This document shows positions 1-8,469 of a stretch of 54,953 nt of DNA, one piece after another. The position numbers and the translations under genes are program-made. Position 1 is the first letter of the stretch; every line of letters starts with the position of its first letter. Below the pieces are notes generated by a model, which saw nothing but the letters and a program-made list of their open reading frames with translations, did not search any database and was not told the DNA's origin. Source of the DNA: DASQEH01 sp038239485 (GTDB taxonomy: Bacteria; Actinomycetota; Actinomycetes; Propionibacteriales; Nocardioidaceae); NCBI GenBank assembly GCA_038239485.1, contig JBBSET010000020.1, positions 1-54,953 on the forward strand, in the 5' to 3' direction.

Positions 1-680
1 CGAGATGGCCGCCGACTCGGAGTTCACTGACCTGGTGCACCGTGTGGGTTGTCTGCGTGGGGTCAGCACTCTGACCGGGTTCGCATTGGCAGTTGAGATC
101 GGTGACTGGCATCGGTTCACCGGCAACACCATCGGCTCCTTCGTGGGTCTCGTGCCCAGTGAGTACTCCTCGGGCAGCTCACGGGTGCAGGGGTCGATCA
201 CCAAAACCGGCAACACCCACGTGCGCCGGCTGCTGGTCGAAGCGGCCTGGCACCACCGCGCCCGCTACACCGTCGGCAAGACCATGCGCGACCGGTGGGA
301 ACTCGCCCCAGCAGCAGCACGAGTCCGCGGCGACGAAGGCAACCGTCGACTCCATCAGCGGTGGGTGAAGTTCATCGAGCGCCGCAAGAAGTCCACCATC
401 GCCAACGTGGCCGTGGCCCGCGAGCTCGCCGGCTGGTGCTGGTCCTTGGCCGTCACGGAGGACTGACCCGAGATCTGCCTCGTCGTCAACGGGCTGGTGG
501 CAGCGCGTGGAGCGACCCGCGCAACAGCTATGAGCAACGGGCACCATGCTCGCGACGCTCGTTCCTAGACACGCGGTCCCGCTCCTGCCGAAAGCACCGT
601 CCTGCGGTAACCAACCCGCGCATATCAGTCTGACCGCGCGTCGCCAACAACACGCACACCAACCCCAACGACGACGAAGC
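1..680 (+). mobile_element. Right part of an IS110-family insertion sequence (right boundary not defined)
   Basis: The transposase fragment and some following non-coding DNA form the visible end of an IS110-type element. IS110-group elements lack terminal inverted repeats, so the right boundary cannot be read from the sequence. It is placed before the hairpin at 683-718, which more likely belongs to the chromosomal convergent-gene junction. No target duplication is visible with only one end in view. Confidence 0.45.
2..466 (+). CDS. IS110-family transposase, C-terminal part (5' truncated by window edge)
   Basis: This is the C-terminal IS116/IS110/IS902 domain of a transposase that recombines IS DNA with a DEDD-type catalytic core. 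Only the C-terminal part is present, because the frame is already open at the first base. The segment GVSTLTGFALAVEIGDWHRF, then FVGLVPSEYSSG, SRVQGSITKTGNTHVRRLLV and AAWHHRARY, match the conserved block around the catalytic serine (likely in SGSS). A basic tail, QRWVKFIERRKKSTIANVAVA, follows. The first ATG in the window (position 5) is probably internal. Family assignment is firm; whether the element is intact cannot be judged. Confidence 0.88.
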   Translation, partial: EMAADSEFTDLVHRVGCLRGVSTLTGFALAVEIGDWHRFTGNTIGSFVGLVPSEYSSGSSRVQGSITKTGNTHVRRLLVEAAWHHRARYTVGKTMRDRWELAPAAARVRGDEGNRRLHQRWVKFIERRKKSTIANVAVARELAGWCWSLAVTED

Positions 681-800
681 ACGAGGCGCCCGCCCCGAAC
701 AACCGGGACGGGCGCCTCACCCTGCCACTTGACAGAAGGTCACTCCATATCAGCTGTCTCAGTTCGGAGCCTCTGCCGAGAACGCCCCGCGCTATCCGTG
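467..800. other. Non-coding gap between transposase and M13 peptidase
   Basis: No convincing gene was found in these 334 bases. They hold the 3' flank of the IS element and a strong hairpin at 683-718. In related IS1111-type elements the bridge RNA lies in a non-coding end, but no bridge-RNA fold could be established here by eye. Confidence 0.5.
683..718. terminator. Strong bidirectional hairpin terminator
   Basis: The left arm GAGGCGCCCGCCCCG (683-697) pairs with CGGGACGGGCGCCTC (704-718) around a six-base loop, giving 15 pairs with one G-U type mismatch. It lies between the convergent transposase and M13 peptidase genes. There is no clear T-run, as is common for actinobacterial terminators. 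Confidence 0.75.
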
Positions 801-2789
801 CTACCAGATGCGGACGCGGTCGCCCGGCTCGAGCCACAGACCGTCGCCCGGGGCGGTGTCGAAGGCCACATGGAACTCGTCCAGGTTGCGCGCGATGTTG
901 GCCCGGAACTCCGGCGGCGAGTGCGGGTCGACCGACAGCAACTGCACCTCGAGGGCTTCGCGTCGCCGGCTGCGCCAGCACCGGGCCCAGTTGAGGAACA
1001 GCCGTTGGGCGCCCGTCAGACCATCGATGACCGGGGCCTCGTCGCCGTCCAGGCTCAGCTCGTAGGCCTGGAGCGCGACCGTCAGCCCGCCAAGGTCACC
1101 GATGTTCTCGCCCACGGTGAGCGCGCCGTTGACCGTACGTCCGGGCAGTTCACGCGGCTCGAACCCGTTGTACTGGGCGATCAGCTTGTCTGCACGGGCC
1201 GTGAAACCTGCCCGGTCCTCGTCGGTCCACCAGTCCACCAGGTTGCCCTCCCCGTCGTACTGGGAACCCTGATCGTCGAAGCCGTGGCCGATCTCGTGCC
1301 CGATGACCGCACCGATCCCGCCATAGTTGAGTGCGGGATCCGCCGCCGGGTCGAAGAAGGGTGGCCGCAGGATCGCGGCCGGGAAGCAGATCTCGTTGGT
1401 CCCCGGGTTGTAGTAGGCATTGACCGTCTGGGGGGTCATGAACCACTCGCCGCGATCGACCGGCTGGCCGATCTTCGCCAGCTGGCGGTCGGTCTCGAAC
1501 GCCGTTGCGCGCCGCACGTTGCCGACAAGGTCGTCGGGCACGATCTCGATGCTCGAGTAGTCCCGCCACACATCCGGGTAGCCGATCTTCGGCCGGAACA
1601 CCGCCAGCTTGTCCAGCGCCCGAGCTCTCGTCTCGCGGCCCATCCAGTCCAGCCTCTCGATGTCGTGCCGGTACGCGCCCACCAGGTTGGCCACCAGCTC
1701 GTCCATCTGGGCCTTGGAATCCGCCGGGAAGTGCCGGGCGACATACTCCTGGCCGACCGCCTCGCCGAGCAGCCCGTTGGCAAGGGCAACGCCGCGCTTC
1801 CACCGCTCCTTGAGCTGCTCCGCGCCGGTCAGGGTGCGGGTGTAGAAGTCGAAGTGCTCCTGGACGAAGTCGGTGCTGAGGAACGGGGCCGCCGCGCTCA
1901 GGACCTGCCAACCAAGCCACGCCTTCCAGTCCTCGATGGGCACGTCGTCGAGCGCCTCCGACATCGCCGCCAGGTAGCTGGGCTGCCGCACCACGACCTC
2001 GTCGAAGCAGCTCCTCGGCGCCTCCAGGCCGGCCGCCCACGCCGCCCAGTCGAAGGACGGAGCCGCGGCCAGCAGAGCCTCGTGCTCCATCAAGGTGTAG
2101 CTCTTGACGACGTCACGGGTCGCCACCTTGTCCCAGTGGCCGGCAGCCAGCCGGGTCTCGAGCGCCATGATCCGTGCCGCCCGGTTGGCGGCGTCGGCGT
2201 CGCCAAGGCCGGACAGGCGCAGCATGGCCGTCACGTGTGCCACGTAGGCACCCCGGGTCTCGGCGAACGAGTCCTCCCGGTAGTAAGACTCATCCGGCAG
2301 GCCGAGGCCGCCCTGGGTGATCTTCACGACGTACCGGTCGGACTGCCTGTCGTCGGTGTCCACATACGCGCCGAACGCCCCCCTGACCCCGCTGCGCTCG
2401 AGCGAACCGATCATGCCGGCCAGGTCCGATGTGGTCTCGATCGCCTCGACCGCAGCAAGATGGGACTCCAACGGCGTGGAGCCGAGCGCCTCGGCCCGCT
2501 TCTCGTCCATGAAACTCGCGAAGAGGTCACCGATGAGCTGCGCCGGAGAACCCGCTTCGGCGTCACCGTCGGCAGCTCGAAGGGCTGCCTCGCGCAGGAT
2601 GTCATGTGTCTGGCTCTCGGCATCGAGCGCCAGCGTCATGAACGAGCCGACGTTGGACAGGTCCGGCGGGATCTCGACCGATTCCAGCCAGAGCCCGTTG
2701 ACATGGCCGAAGAGGTCGTCCTGAGGTCGGATCTGTTCGCTGACAGCGTCCACCGTGTCACGCGTCGCTGAGGTCTGCACGTCGCTCAT
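801..2789 (-). CDS. pepO: M13 family zinc metallopeptidase (PepO/neprilysin-like)
   Basis: The protein is a 662-residue M13 endopeptidase, the usual length for bacterial PepO. Such enzymes cleave oligopeptides. The zinc site is explicit: HEIGH with H498, E499 and H502, and the third ligand in ENIGD with E561 and catalytic-support D565. The family's AYYNPGTNEICFPAAIL substrate-binding segment and a C-terminal RVRIW, equivalent to the neprilysin CxVW end, are present. No signal peptide or membrane anchor is seen, so a cytoplasmic enzyme is likely, unlike animal neprilysins. The start MSDVQTSATR is the only good one, and the upstream DNA is a divergent promoter region. It stands alone, convergent with the IS fragment. 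Confidence 0.93.
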   Translation of the reverse strand: MSDVQTSATRDTVDAVSEQIRPQDDLFGHVNGLWLESVEIPPDLSNVGSFMTLALDAESQTHDILREAALRAADGDAEAGSPAQLIGDLFASFMDEKRAEALGSTPLESHLAAVEAIETTSDLAGMIGSLERSGVRGAFGAYVDTDDRQSDRYVVKITQGGLGLPDESYYREDSFAETRGAYVAHVTAMLRLSGLGDADAANRAARIMALETRLAAGHWDKVATRDVVKSYTLMEHEALLAAAPSFDWAAWAAGLEAPRSCFDEVVVRQPSYLAAMSEALDDVPIEDWKAWLGWQVLSAAAPFLSTDFVQEHFDFYTRTLTGAEQLKERWKRGVALANGLLGEAVGQEYVARHFPADSKAQMDELVANLVGAYRHDIERLDWMGRETRARALDKLAVFRPKIGYPDVWRDYSSIEIVPDDLVGNVRRATAFETDRQLAKIGQPVDRGEWFMTPQTVNAYYNPGTNEICFPAAILRPPFFDPAADPALNYGGIGAVIGHEIGHGFDDQGSQYDGEGNLVDWWTDEDRAGFTARADKLIAQYNGFEPRELPGRTVNGALTVGENIGDLGGLTVALQAYELSLDGDEAPVIDGLTGAQRLFLNWARCWRSRRREALEVQLLSVDPHSPPEFRANIARNLDEFHVAFDTAPGDGLWLEPGDRVRIW

Positions 2790-2953
2790 AGTCCGCTACC
2801 TTCGGCCGGAGTGGGGGGCTCGTATCGAGGTTAGCCGAGACGGCGCCTTGCCCGAGGACGACCGACATCAATGACTTTTCGCTGAGAGTTCTGCCACTTC
2901 GACCGCCGGCACGCGCGTAACGACTCGACAGGCGTCTACGATCGTGGCAGCGA

Positions 2954-2977
2954 ACTAGATTAGGCGCCTAAAGTTAG
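2954..2977. promoter_or_regulatory. Candidate operator: perfect 12-bp palindrome in an AT-rich promoter
   Basis: TTAGGCGCCTAA (2960-2971) is a perfect palindrome, extended by outer CTA/TAG matches to 2954-2977. It lies 26 bases upstream of the GTG start at 2998, in a notably AT-rich patch between divergent genes. The symmetry and place fit a repressor site (for example MarR or TetR type), but no regulator is adjacent. Confidence 0.45.
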
Positions 2978-2997
2978 TCAGTTAAGGAGCGTTTCGG

Positions 2998-3891
2998 GTG
3001 GATACCTTGCAAGCCGAGACCGTCTACGACGCGAACCCTGATATCGCCGAGGAGATCTCGCTCAACCTGCCTGAAGATGCTCTGCTGTACCGGCCGACCA
3101 CAGCCGTCGGCGTCGGCGTCCTCGTGCTGCTCGGGTCCAGCGGCCGGATGGACGTGGAGCGGGCCCAGATCCTGGCCGGACACGGCGCTCATGCCATGGC
3201 GCTGCGCTGGTTCGGCGGCGAGAACCAGTCGCCGGGTGTCTGCGAGATCCCGATCGAGGTGTTCGTCCGCGCCCTCGACCGGCTCGCCGAGGAGCCCGTC
3301 AGCAAGCTCGCCGTGATCGGGCTCAGCAAGGGCGCCGAGGCCGCACTTCTGCTTGCGTGTGCCGACGACCGCGTCGACCTCACCATCGCGATGTCGCCCC
3401 CCTCTGTCGTGTGGGCCAATGTCGGTCCGGGACTCGACGGGGACGTCACCCCCTACCGGTCGTCCTGGACATGGCGCGGCGAGCCCCCGCCGTTCGTCTC
3501 GTACGACGACGAGTGGACCCCCGAGGAGGACGAGGAGCCGATCGCCTACCGGTCCCTCTACGAGCAGAGCCTGCTGCTGGACCCCGACGCCACCGAGGGC
3601 GCCGCCATCCCCGTCGAGGAGATTCGCGGTGACCTGGTCCTCGCGGCGGGGCACGATGACCAATTGTGGCCGTCGGTCCCATTCGTCCGAAAGTTGGCGA
3701 CCAGACGCGTCTACGCTGGTCAGCAGGTCGAGGTCATCTTCAACGACCATGCCGGACACAGCCCGATGTTCCCCGGTCAGCCGCTTCAGCCCGCGTCGGC
3801 CCACATCAAGCGCGGTGGCACCCGGCAGGCCGACACGGAGCTCGGCTCGGACATCTGGAAGGCCCTGACTCAGCGCCTCGGCCTCGACTGA
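2998..3891 (+). CDS. Acyl-CoA thioesterase/BAAT C-terminal domain-like alpha/beta hydrolase
   Basis: The protein is 297 residues with the alpha/beta-hydrolase fold of the BAAT C-terminal (dienelactone hydrolase-like) family. The nucleophile elbow is GLSKG, with Ser in place of the Cys used by the acyltransferase members, suggesting esterase or thioesterase action. The acid lies in AAGHDDQLWPS and the histidine in NDHAGHSP. The start is GTG, with the ribosome site AAGGAGC seven bases upstream; no closer ATG preserves the N-terminus. There is no signal peptide. It is a single gene behind a palindromic site, convergent with the SIMPL-domain gene. The substrate is unknown. Confidence 0.8.
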   Translation: MDTLQAETVYDANPDIAEEISLNLPEDALLYRPTTAVGVGVLVLLGSSGRMDVERAQILAGHGAHAMALRWFGGENQSPGVCEIPIEVFVRALDRLAEEPVSKLAVIGLSKGAEAALLLACADDRVDLTIAMSPPSVVWANVGPGLDGDVTPYRSSWTWRGEPPPFVSYDDEWTPEEDEEPIAYRSLYEQSLLLDPDATEGAAIPVEEIRGDLVLAAGHDDQLWPSVPFVRKLATRRVYAGQQVEVIFNDHAGHSPMFPGQPLQPASAHIKRGGTRQADTELGSDIWKALTQRLGLD

Positions 3892-3922
3892 GCGAGCGCA
3901 CACGCCGTCCCAGCGACGCTCG

Positions 3923-3943
3923 GGTCGGATAGTCCAGCCGACC
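3923..3943. terminator. Weak hairpin between convergent genes
   Basis: GGTCGG (3923-3928) and CCGACC (3938-3943) can pair around a nine-base loop in the 59-base gap between two converging genes. The stem is only six pairs, so the call rests largely on its position. Confidence 0.35.
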
Positions 3944-3950
3944 AGGCGAG

Positions 3951-4727
3951 CTACTGGGCGAAGGACCAGGCCACCTTCACCGTCACGTGGAGGTCGGCGG
4001 AGCCACGACGGATGGGGATCGATGCAGTCGGGAGCGAGTCTGACGACGCGCTGAACGCGGCCGGAGCCACGGTGCCGCCCGTCTGAATCTCGCGCACCGA
4101 CGTCACGTCGCCGAGGTCGCGACCCGCCGCAGCGGCATACTGCTCGGCCTTGTCCCGCGCCTGCGCGTACGCGTCGGCCCTGGCCGCATGCAGGATGGCG
4201 TTCTCGTCGGAGATCTGCAGCCTTACCCCGTGCAGTTGGACGGCGTTGCCGCCGGCCTGGACCGCAGCGGAGATCGTGGTGCCCGCGTCCGGCAGCGTCC
4301 GGACCAGCACGGACATGCTCTCGGTGACGTTGTAGCCCGTGATCACCGCTGGTCCCTTCCCGTTGTAGTCGTAGACCGGGTTGATCGAGAGCCCGGTCGT
4401 CCGGACGTCCTTGCGCGCGACGTTCTCACCTTTGACCGCCGCCAGGACGCGGCGCGTGGTCGCACTGGCGGACCTCAGCGCCGTGGAGACGTCGGATGCC
4501 GTACTGCTGATGGCCAATTCGAAGCTGAGCTGGTCCGGCACCCCGGTGGCCTGGCCCGTACCCGTCATCACGATGCTCGGCGTACTGCCGGTGCTGGCGG
4601 TCGAGGCGGCAGCAGCAGCTGATGTCTCGGTCTGGGCGGTGCCGATGACGAACGCCGCCAGCAGTGCGACCGCCATCGCGATCGACAGCAGGACCGTCCG
4701 AACGCGAATGGTGACAGTTGTTCCCAT
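3951..4727 (-). CDS. Secreted SIMPL-domain (DUF541) protein
   Basis: This 258-residue exported protein has an N-terminal signal or anchor (VLLSIAMAVALLAAFVIGTA) followed by a SIMPL/DUF541 domain. Recognisable blocks are IVMTGTGQATGVPDQLSFEL, VRTTGLSINPVYDY, ITGYNVTESMSVLVR and QARDKAEQYAAAAGRDLGDV. Family members are periplasmic or surface proteins of poorly defined role, linked to oxidative stress in some bacteria. The start MGTTVTIRV was chosen because AAAGGGGGA sits just upstream; a longer frame exists but adds arginine-rich, non-conserved sequence. It follows the regulator/membrane pair on the same strand after a 127-base gap. Confidence 0.85.
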   Translation of the reverse strand: MGTTVTIRVRTVLLSIAMAVALLAAFVIGTAQTETSAAAAASTASTGSTPSIVMTGTGQATGVPDQLSFELAISSTASDVSTALRSASATTRRVLAAVKGENVARKDVRTTGLSINPVYDYNGKGPAVITGYNVTESMSVLVRTLPDAGTTISAAVQAGGNAVQLHGVRLQISDENAILHAARADAYAQARDKAEQYAAAAGRDLGDVTSVREIQTGGTVAPAAFSASSDSLPTASIPIRRGSADLHVTVKVAWSFAQ

Positions 4728-4854
4728 GGATTCCCCCTTTGCTCGTGCCGGCCGGTGCCGGCCCCCCTCGGGCTGGACTCGCCCGTCTCGGGTAGGACGC
4801 CGCAGGCGAGACAGCGGTTCCCTGCCCGGTGGTAGCACTGGGTTTGCGCCGGGG

Positions 4855-5256
4855 TCAGCTGTGCCGGGTGTACCAGGCGGTCGAGCCCGCGAAGGCGACG
4901 CCGCCGATCGCGCCCAGCGCTGCCCACGGGCCAGCGTCGCGACCGTGCGCGAGCTCCCAGATGAACATCACCACGATGACGTCGACCAGTACCGTGCCGG
5001 TGAACGCGAGCGCCTTGACCCCGATCGCACGCCCACGCTCATCCGGGACGTCGCCACCGAGCAGGCCGAGCGTCTCGCTTCGACGGCCCAGCACCAGCAG
5101 GACGACGCTGTACAGCGCCATGATGGCGAAGGAGGTGACGGCGTCGAACCAGTCGTCGTGCAGGGCGAAGATGACGAGGAACAGCACGCCCAGCGCTAGC
5201 CCGAGGACCGGTGTGACGAACCGTTCGGCGTTCTTTCCGCGCACGCTAGTCAACAT
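4855..5256 (-). CDS. Small four-helix membrane protein paired with an HTH regulator
   Basis: The protein is 133 residues with about four hydrophobic helices (VTPVLGLALGVLFLVIFAL, VTSFAIMALYSVVLLVL, ALAFTGTVLVDVIVVMFIW, AALGAIGGVAFAGSTAW). The connecting loop, RSETLGLLGGDVPDERGRAI, is typical of the DUF2178-like proteins found beside YozG-type regulators. Its start overlaps the end of the HTH gene by 11 bases, so the two are translationally coupled. No biochemical role can be read from the sequence. Confidence 0.78.
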   Translation of the reverse strand: MLTSVRGKNAERFVTPVLGLALGVLFLVIFALHDDWFDAVTSFAIMALYSVVLLVLGRRSETLGLLGGDVPDERGRAIGVKALAFTGTVLVDVIVVMFIWELAHGRDAGPWAALGAIGGVAFAGSTAWYTRHS

Positions 5257-5437
5257 GGAAGATCTCCTCGATCATCGTCTCGAAGTGCCGGGCGATGCGG
5301 ATCGCGAGCGGCAGCGTCGGGTTGTAGCGACCGGTCTCGATCGCGTTGACGGTCTGCCGTGATACGTCCAGCGCCGCGGCGAGCTGGCCCTGGGACAGGC
5401 CGGATCGCTCCCTCAGCTTCCGAACATCGTTCCGCAC
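5246..5437 (-). CDS. Small XRE/Cro-type HTH regulator (YozG-like)
   Basis: This 63-residue protein is almost entirely one helix-turn-helix: VRKLRERSGLSQGQLAAAL, DVSRQTVNAIETGRYNPTLP and AIRIARHFETMIEEIFHVD. It matches the YozG-type regulators encoded before small multi-helix membrane proteins. The GTG start at 5437 lies inside a 26-base near-perfect palindrome and has no upstream ribosome site, suggesting a leaderless transcript that the protein represses by covering its own start. Downstream it is coupled to the membrane protein. Confidence 0.85.
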   Translation of the reverse strand: MRNDVRKLRERSGLSQGQLAAALDVSRQTVNAIETGRYNPTLPLAIRIARHFETMIEEIFHVD

Positions 5438-5460
5438 CTGTCAAGCATGCTTGATAGGTG
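5435..5460 (-). promoter_or_regulatory. Autoregulatory palindrome over a leaderless start
   Basis: The 26 bases form a dyad with one mismatched pair; the core is TCAAGCATGCTTGA (5441-5454) with flanking CACCT/AGGTG. On the minus strand a perfect TTGACA (5473-5468) is followed after 18 bases by CATGCT (5449-5444). Six bases later comes the GTG of the HTH gene. The dyad would therefore cover the -10 element and the start codon. Confidence 0.6.
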
Positions 5461-5535
5461 ATGGCGATGTCAAGGGCGCTTTACATGAGGTAGCGAGGCC
5501 AACGCGGCGCTACTGCCTTCCGGGCCGGCGCCGCG

Positions 5536-6762
5536 TCAGGCGGTGGTCCCGGGTTCGAGGCGGGCGCCTCGCATTACGGTCGCCGCTGCGGTGATGCGGG
5601 TGTCCCGGCCGACCAGAGTGATGTGCTCGGAGTCCGCCGGAGTTCGTGGAGGGATGCCGCCGACATGGGCGTCAATCTCCACGGTGACGTGCTGGTCGAG
5701 GATGGACTAGGAGACATCGGCGCCCTCGCTGACAACGACGTCCGCGAAGATCACGCTGTCGGTGATGATCGCACCCTTCTCGACGACGACGCCAGGGCCG
5801 AGCACACTCCGGCACACCCGCCCGCGGACGTCGCACCCCGGGCTCACCAGGCTGTCATCCACCTGGGCGCCCGCGTGGATCCTGGCCGGGGAGCGCTGCG
5901 GAAGCCTGGCCATGATCGGCCATTCGGGCTCGTTGAACAGCCAGGTCTCGCCCCGGATGAGGTCGTGATGGGCGGCCAGGTAGGTCTCCGGTCGACCGAG
6001 GTCCTTCCAGTAGCCCGGCATCGGATGGGCATACACCCGCCCCCGCTCCACCAGCCTGGGAAGCAGGTGGTCGCCGAAGTCACCCAGACCGTCGGAGTCC
6101 GGTTCGGCGGTGGCCGTCAGCTCGGCGTGCAACTCGTTCAGGACGGTGATCAGGGTCAGGGTGTCGTAGACGAAGATCTCCGTCGCGACGACACCTGTCG
6201 TTGGCCGGTCCGGCTTGTCCTCGAACCCCGTCACTCGGCCGAGCCGGTTGGCGACGATCGCGGCGTGCTCGGTCGCCTCGTCCAGCGACACCTCCGTGGT
6301 GACGACGGTGCACTCCGCCTGCTTGCGCCGGTGGGTCTCGATCGCGTCGCGGTAGTCGAACCGGTAGACATGGTCCGCGCTCAGCACAACGGTGATGTCG
6401 GCCCCAGTCAGGGCGATCTGGTCGCGGACGCGGTACAGCTCGTCGGCGTTGCCGGACGCGAACCCGGCCGTGTCGGCTGCGCCCCCCTGCTGCGGCACCA
6501 GCAGCCTGAACCCTCCCCGGCTCCGGTCGAGCTCCCAGGACCGGCCGTTGGCGACCTGCTCCTCGAGTGTGTCGGCCTGGTACTGCACCGACAGCCAGAC
6601 GTCCTCGATGCCACTGTGACGCAGGTTCGACATCGGGAAGTCCACCAGCTGGTAGATCCCGGCGAAGGGCAGCGCGGGCTTGGCACGCTCACGGGTGAGG
6701 ACGTCCATCCGGCTGCCTGCGCCGCCGCCCTGGACGATGGCGAGCACTCGATTGGGGGTCAT
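5536..6762 (-). pseudogene. glgC: glgC-like sugar-phosphate nucleotidyltransferase with in-frame amber codon
   Basis: The gene encodes a glucose-1-phosphate adenylyltransferase-like enzyme, which makes ADP-glucose for glycogen or trehalose. The N-terminal nucleotidyltransferase motif QGGGAGSRMDVLTRERAKPA, the GIYQLVDFPMSN block, LSADHVYRFDY and FEDKPDRP are intact. A left-handed beta-helix begins near IHAGAQVDDSLVSPGC. Codon 352 (5709-5707) is TAG. The same frame then continues as SILDQHVTVEIDAHVGGIPP and DTRITAAATVMRGARLEPGT to TGA at 5536, giving 408 codons, the normal GlgC length. So the amber codon replaces one residue in the beta-helix. It could be a true nonsense mutation, leaving a 351-residue product lacking the last coils, or a sequencing error. 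Confidence 0.8.
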
Positions 6763-6854
6763 CGGGACACCCTAGACGATGATCATTTGCCCCGATTCGC
6801 CCGGCCCGGCTCGGGCTTGCCAGACGCGACCGGCGTCGACTTTGCCTCTCGGTG

Positions 6855-7607
6855 TCAGCCGCGCTTGAGCAGCCGACGCAGCAGCACGGCGACGACAAGC
6901 ACTCCCAGCAGTGGCTTCCAGTAGCTCTTGAGCAGGATCGGGATCACCGTCGTCCCGAGGTTGAGCGCGTCGTCTGCTGACATTGCCGGCTGCCTGGGCG
7001 GCGCCGGTACCGGCTCGAGCGGCGGCTGCGGGGTGGTCTGTGCCGGAGCAGCTTCCGGTGCCGCCCCGCTGGTGGGCACACTCGTCGGCACGGCGGCAGT
7101 CTTGGTAGCCGGCTCGATGGGTGCTGCGGCCGCCGCAACGGCGTCGGCAGCCGGCTCGGCGGCAGCGCCTACCTTCGTCTGCAGGCATGCCACGAACTGC
7201 TGCAGCAGCTTGTCGGAGACGTCCTGGATGATGCCACGACCGAACTGAGCCGGTTTGCCGGTGATCTGCAGGTCGGTCAGCACGTCGACCTTCGTCGAGC
7301 CCGCACCGGCTTCGGTCATCGTTGCTGTCACTTTGGCGCCCGCGGTGCCGTTCCCCCGCTTGTCCTTACCCTTCGCCTCGACCAGGAAACGCCCGGCCGA
7401 CTGGTCGCGCTCGATGAAGTGGCCGGTTCCGGAGTACGTCAGGGCGATCGGTCCGAGCTTGACCTTGCAGGTACCGGTGAAGTCGTCGCCGTCCACCGAC
7501 GTCACGACCGCCCCCGGGAAGCACGACGCCACCGACTCGATCTGGATGAAGGCGTCCCAGGTCTCCTCGAGGGACGCAGGTACCGTGAACGAGTGGTTGA
7601 GCTCCAC
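6855..7607 (-). CDS. coxG: CoxG-like SRPBCC protein with C-terminal membrane anchor
   Basis: The 250-residue protein is of the CO dehydrogenase subunit G family: an SRPBCC/START-like domain (residues 1-145, VELNHSFTVPASLEETWDAF, CFPGAVV, KLGPIALTYSGTGHF) followed by an Ala/Pro-rich linker and a terminal helix (KPLLGVLVVAVLLRRLLKRG). Known CoxG proteins recruit the CO dehydrogenase to the membrane for electron transfer to quinone, and the tail here fits that role. The GTG at 7607 was chosen: it lies four bases after the coxM stop and begins the conserved domain, whereas the longer frame runs into coxM. It is the last gene of locus 1. Confidence 0.88.
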   Translation of the reverse strand: MELNHSFTVPASLEETWDAFIQIESVASCFPGAVVTSVDGDDFTGTCKVKLGPIALTYSGTGHFIERDQSAGRFLVEAKGKDKRGNGTAGAKVTATMTEAGAGSTKVDVLTDLQITGKPAQFGRGIIQDVSDKLLQQFVACLQTKVGAAAEPAADAVAAAAAPIEPATKTAAVPTSVPTSGAAPEAAPAQTTPQPPLEPVPAPPRQPAMSADDALNLGTTVIPILLKSYWKPLLGVLVVAVLLRRLLKRG

Positions 7608-7611
7608 CTGC

Positions 7612-8469
7612 TCAGACTCCGGCCGCCGCGAGCACGGCACGGCGGGTGAGAACGGGCGCGAGCACCTTGCGGTAGTCGGCGTCGCCGTTGAGGTCGGACG
7701 GGGGGTTGGTTCCGTCTGCGGCGGACGCGGCGGCGCCGCGAACCGCTTCCTCGGTCGCGGGCTGGCCGACGAGAGCAGCCTCGACCGACCGGGCCCGCAG
7801 CGGTGTCGACCCCATGTTGGTGAGCCCGATCCGCGCCTCGCTGATGATGCCGCCCTCGGCCTTCACTGTCGCCGCGACACCGACGATCGACCACTGGTGA
7901 GACACCCTGACGAACTTCTCGTAGTGCGCGCCCCAGCCGGTGTGCTTGGGGATGCGTACCTCGGTGAGCATCTCCCCCTCACCGATCGCGGTGGTGAAGA
8001 AGTCATCGAAGAAGTCGTCCGCCGAGACCGTTCGGACCGAGCCCCCGGGCCCCGCGATGACGAGCTCCGCCTCGAGCGCAAGGACCGCCACACCGACGTC
8101 GCCGGCCGGGTCCGCGTGGGCAAGGGACCCTCCGAACGTACCGCGATGGCGGATCTGCGGGTCGGCGACGGTCTCGGTCGCCTTGGTGAGGAGCAGGGCG
8201 TGCTCGTGGACAGCCACGTCACGCATCACCTGGTGGTGGGTGGTCATGGCCCCGATGACCAGGACGTCGCCGTCGTCGCGGACGCCTCTCAGGGATTCGA
8301 TCTTTCCCAGGTCGATCACCAGAGTCGGGGCGTTCATCCGCAGCCGGAGCACAGGCAGCAGGCTTTGGCCGCCCGCCATCAGCTTCGCGTCCTCGCCACC
8401 GTCGGCCAGTGCCGTGAGCGCTTCCTCGACCGTCGTCGGCGCAACATAGTCGAACTCGGTGGGAATCAC
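7612..8469 (-). CDS. coxM: Mo-hydroxylase FAD-binding medium subunit (locus 1)
   Basis: The 285-residue protein is a CoxM/CutM-type FAD subunit that passes electrons from the 2Fe-2S subunit to the quinone pool. The FAD pyrophosphate loops are AGGQSLLPVLRLRM (about residues 32-45) and RHRGTFGGSLAHADPAGD (about 108-125). The C-terminal CO_deh_flav_C domain includes AHYEKFVRVSHQWSIVGVAA and IGLTNMGSTPLRA. The length is normal. The start overlaps the end of coxL by four bases (ATGA), and coxG follows after four bases. Confidence 0.93.
   Translation of the reverse strand: MIPTEFDYVAPTTVEEALTALADGGEDAKLMAGGQSLLPVLRLRMNAPTLVIDLGKIESLRGVRDDGDVLVIGAMTTHHQVMRDVAVHEHALLLTKATETVADPQIRHRGTFGGSLAHADPAGDVGVAVLALEAELVIAGPGGSVRTVSADDFFDDFFTTAIGEGEMLTEVRIPKHTGWGAHYEKFVRVSHQWSIVGVAATVKAEGGIISEARIGLTNMGSTPLRARSVEAALVGQPATEEAVRGAAASAADGTNPPSDLNGDADYRKVLAPVLTRRAVLAAAGV

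Noticed and set aside
546..2771. A 741-residue plus-strand open frame
   Set aside because: It lies antisense to the M13 peptidase gene, whose zinc motifs are clear; the plus-strand translation is low-complexity and without domains. High GC gives long shadow frames.
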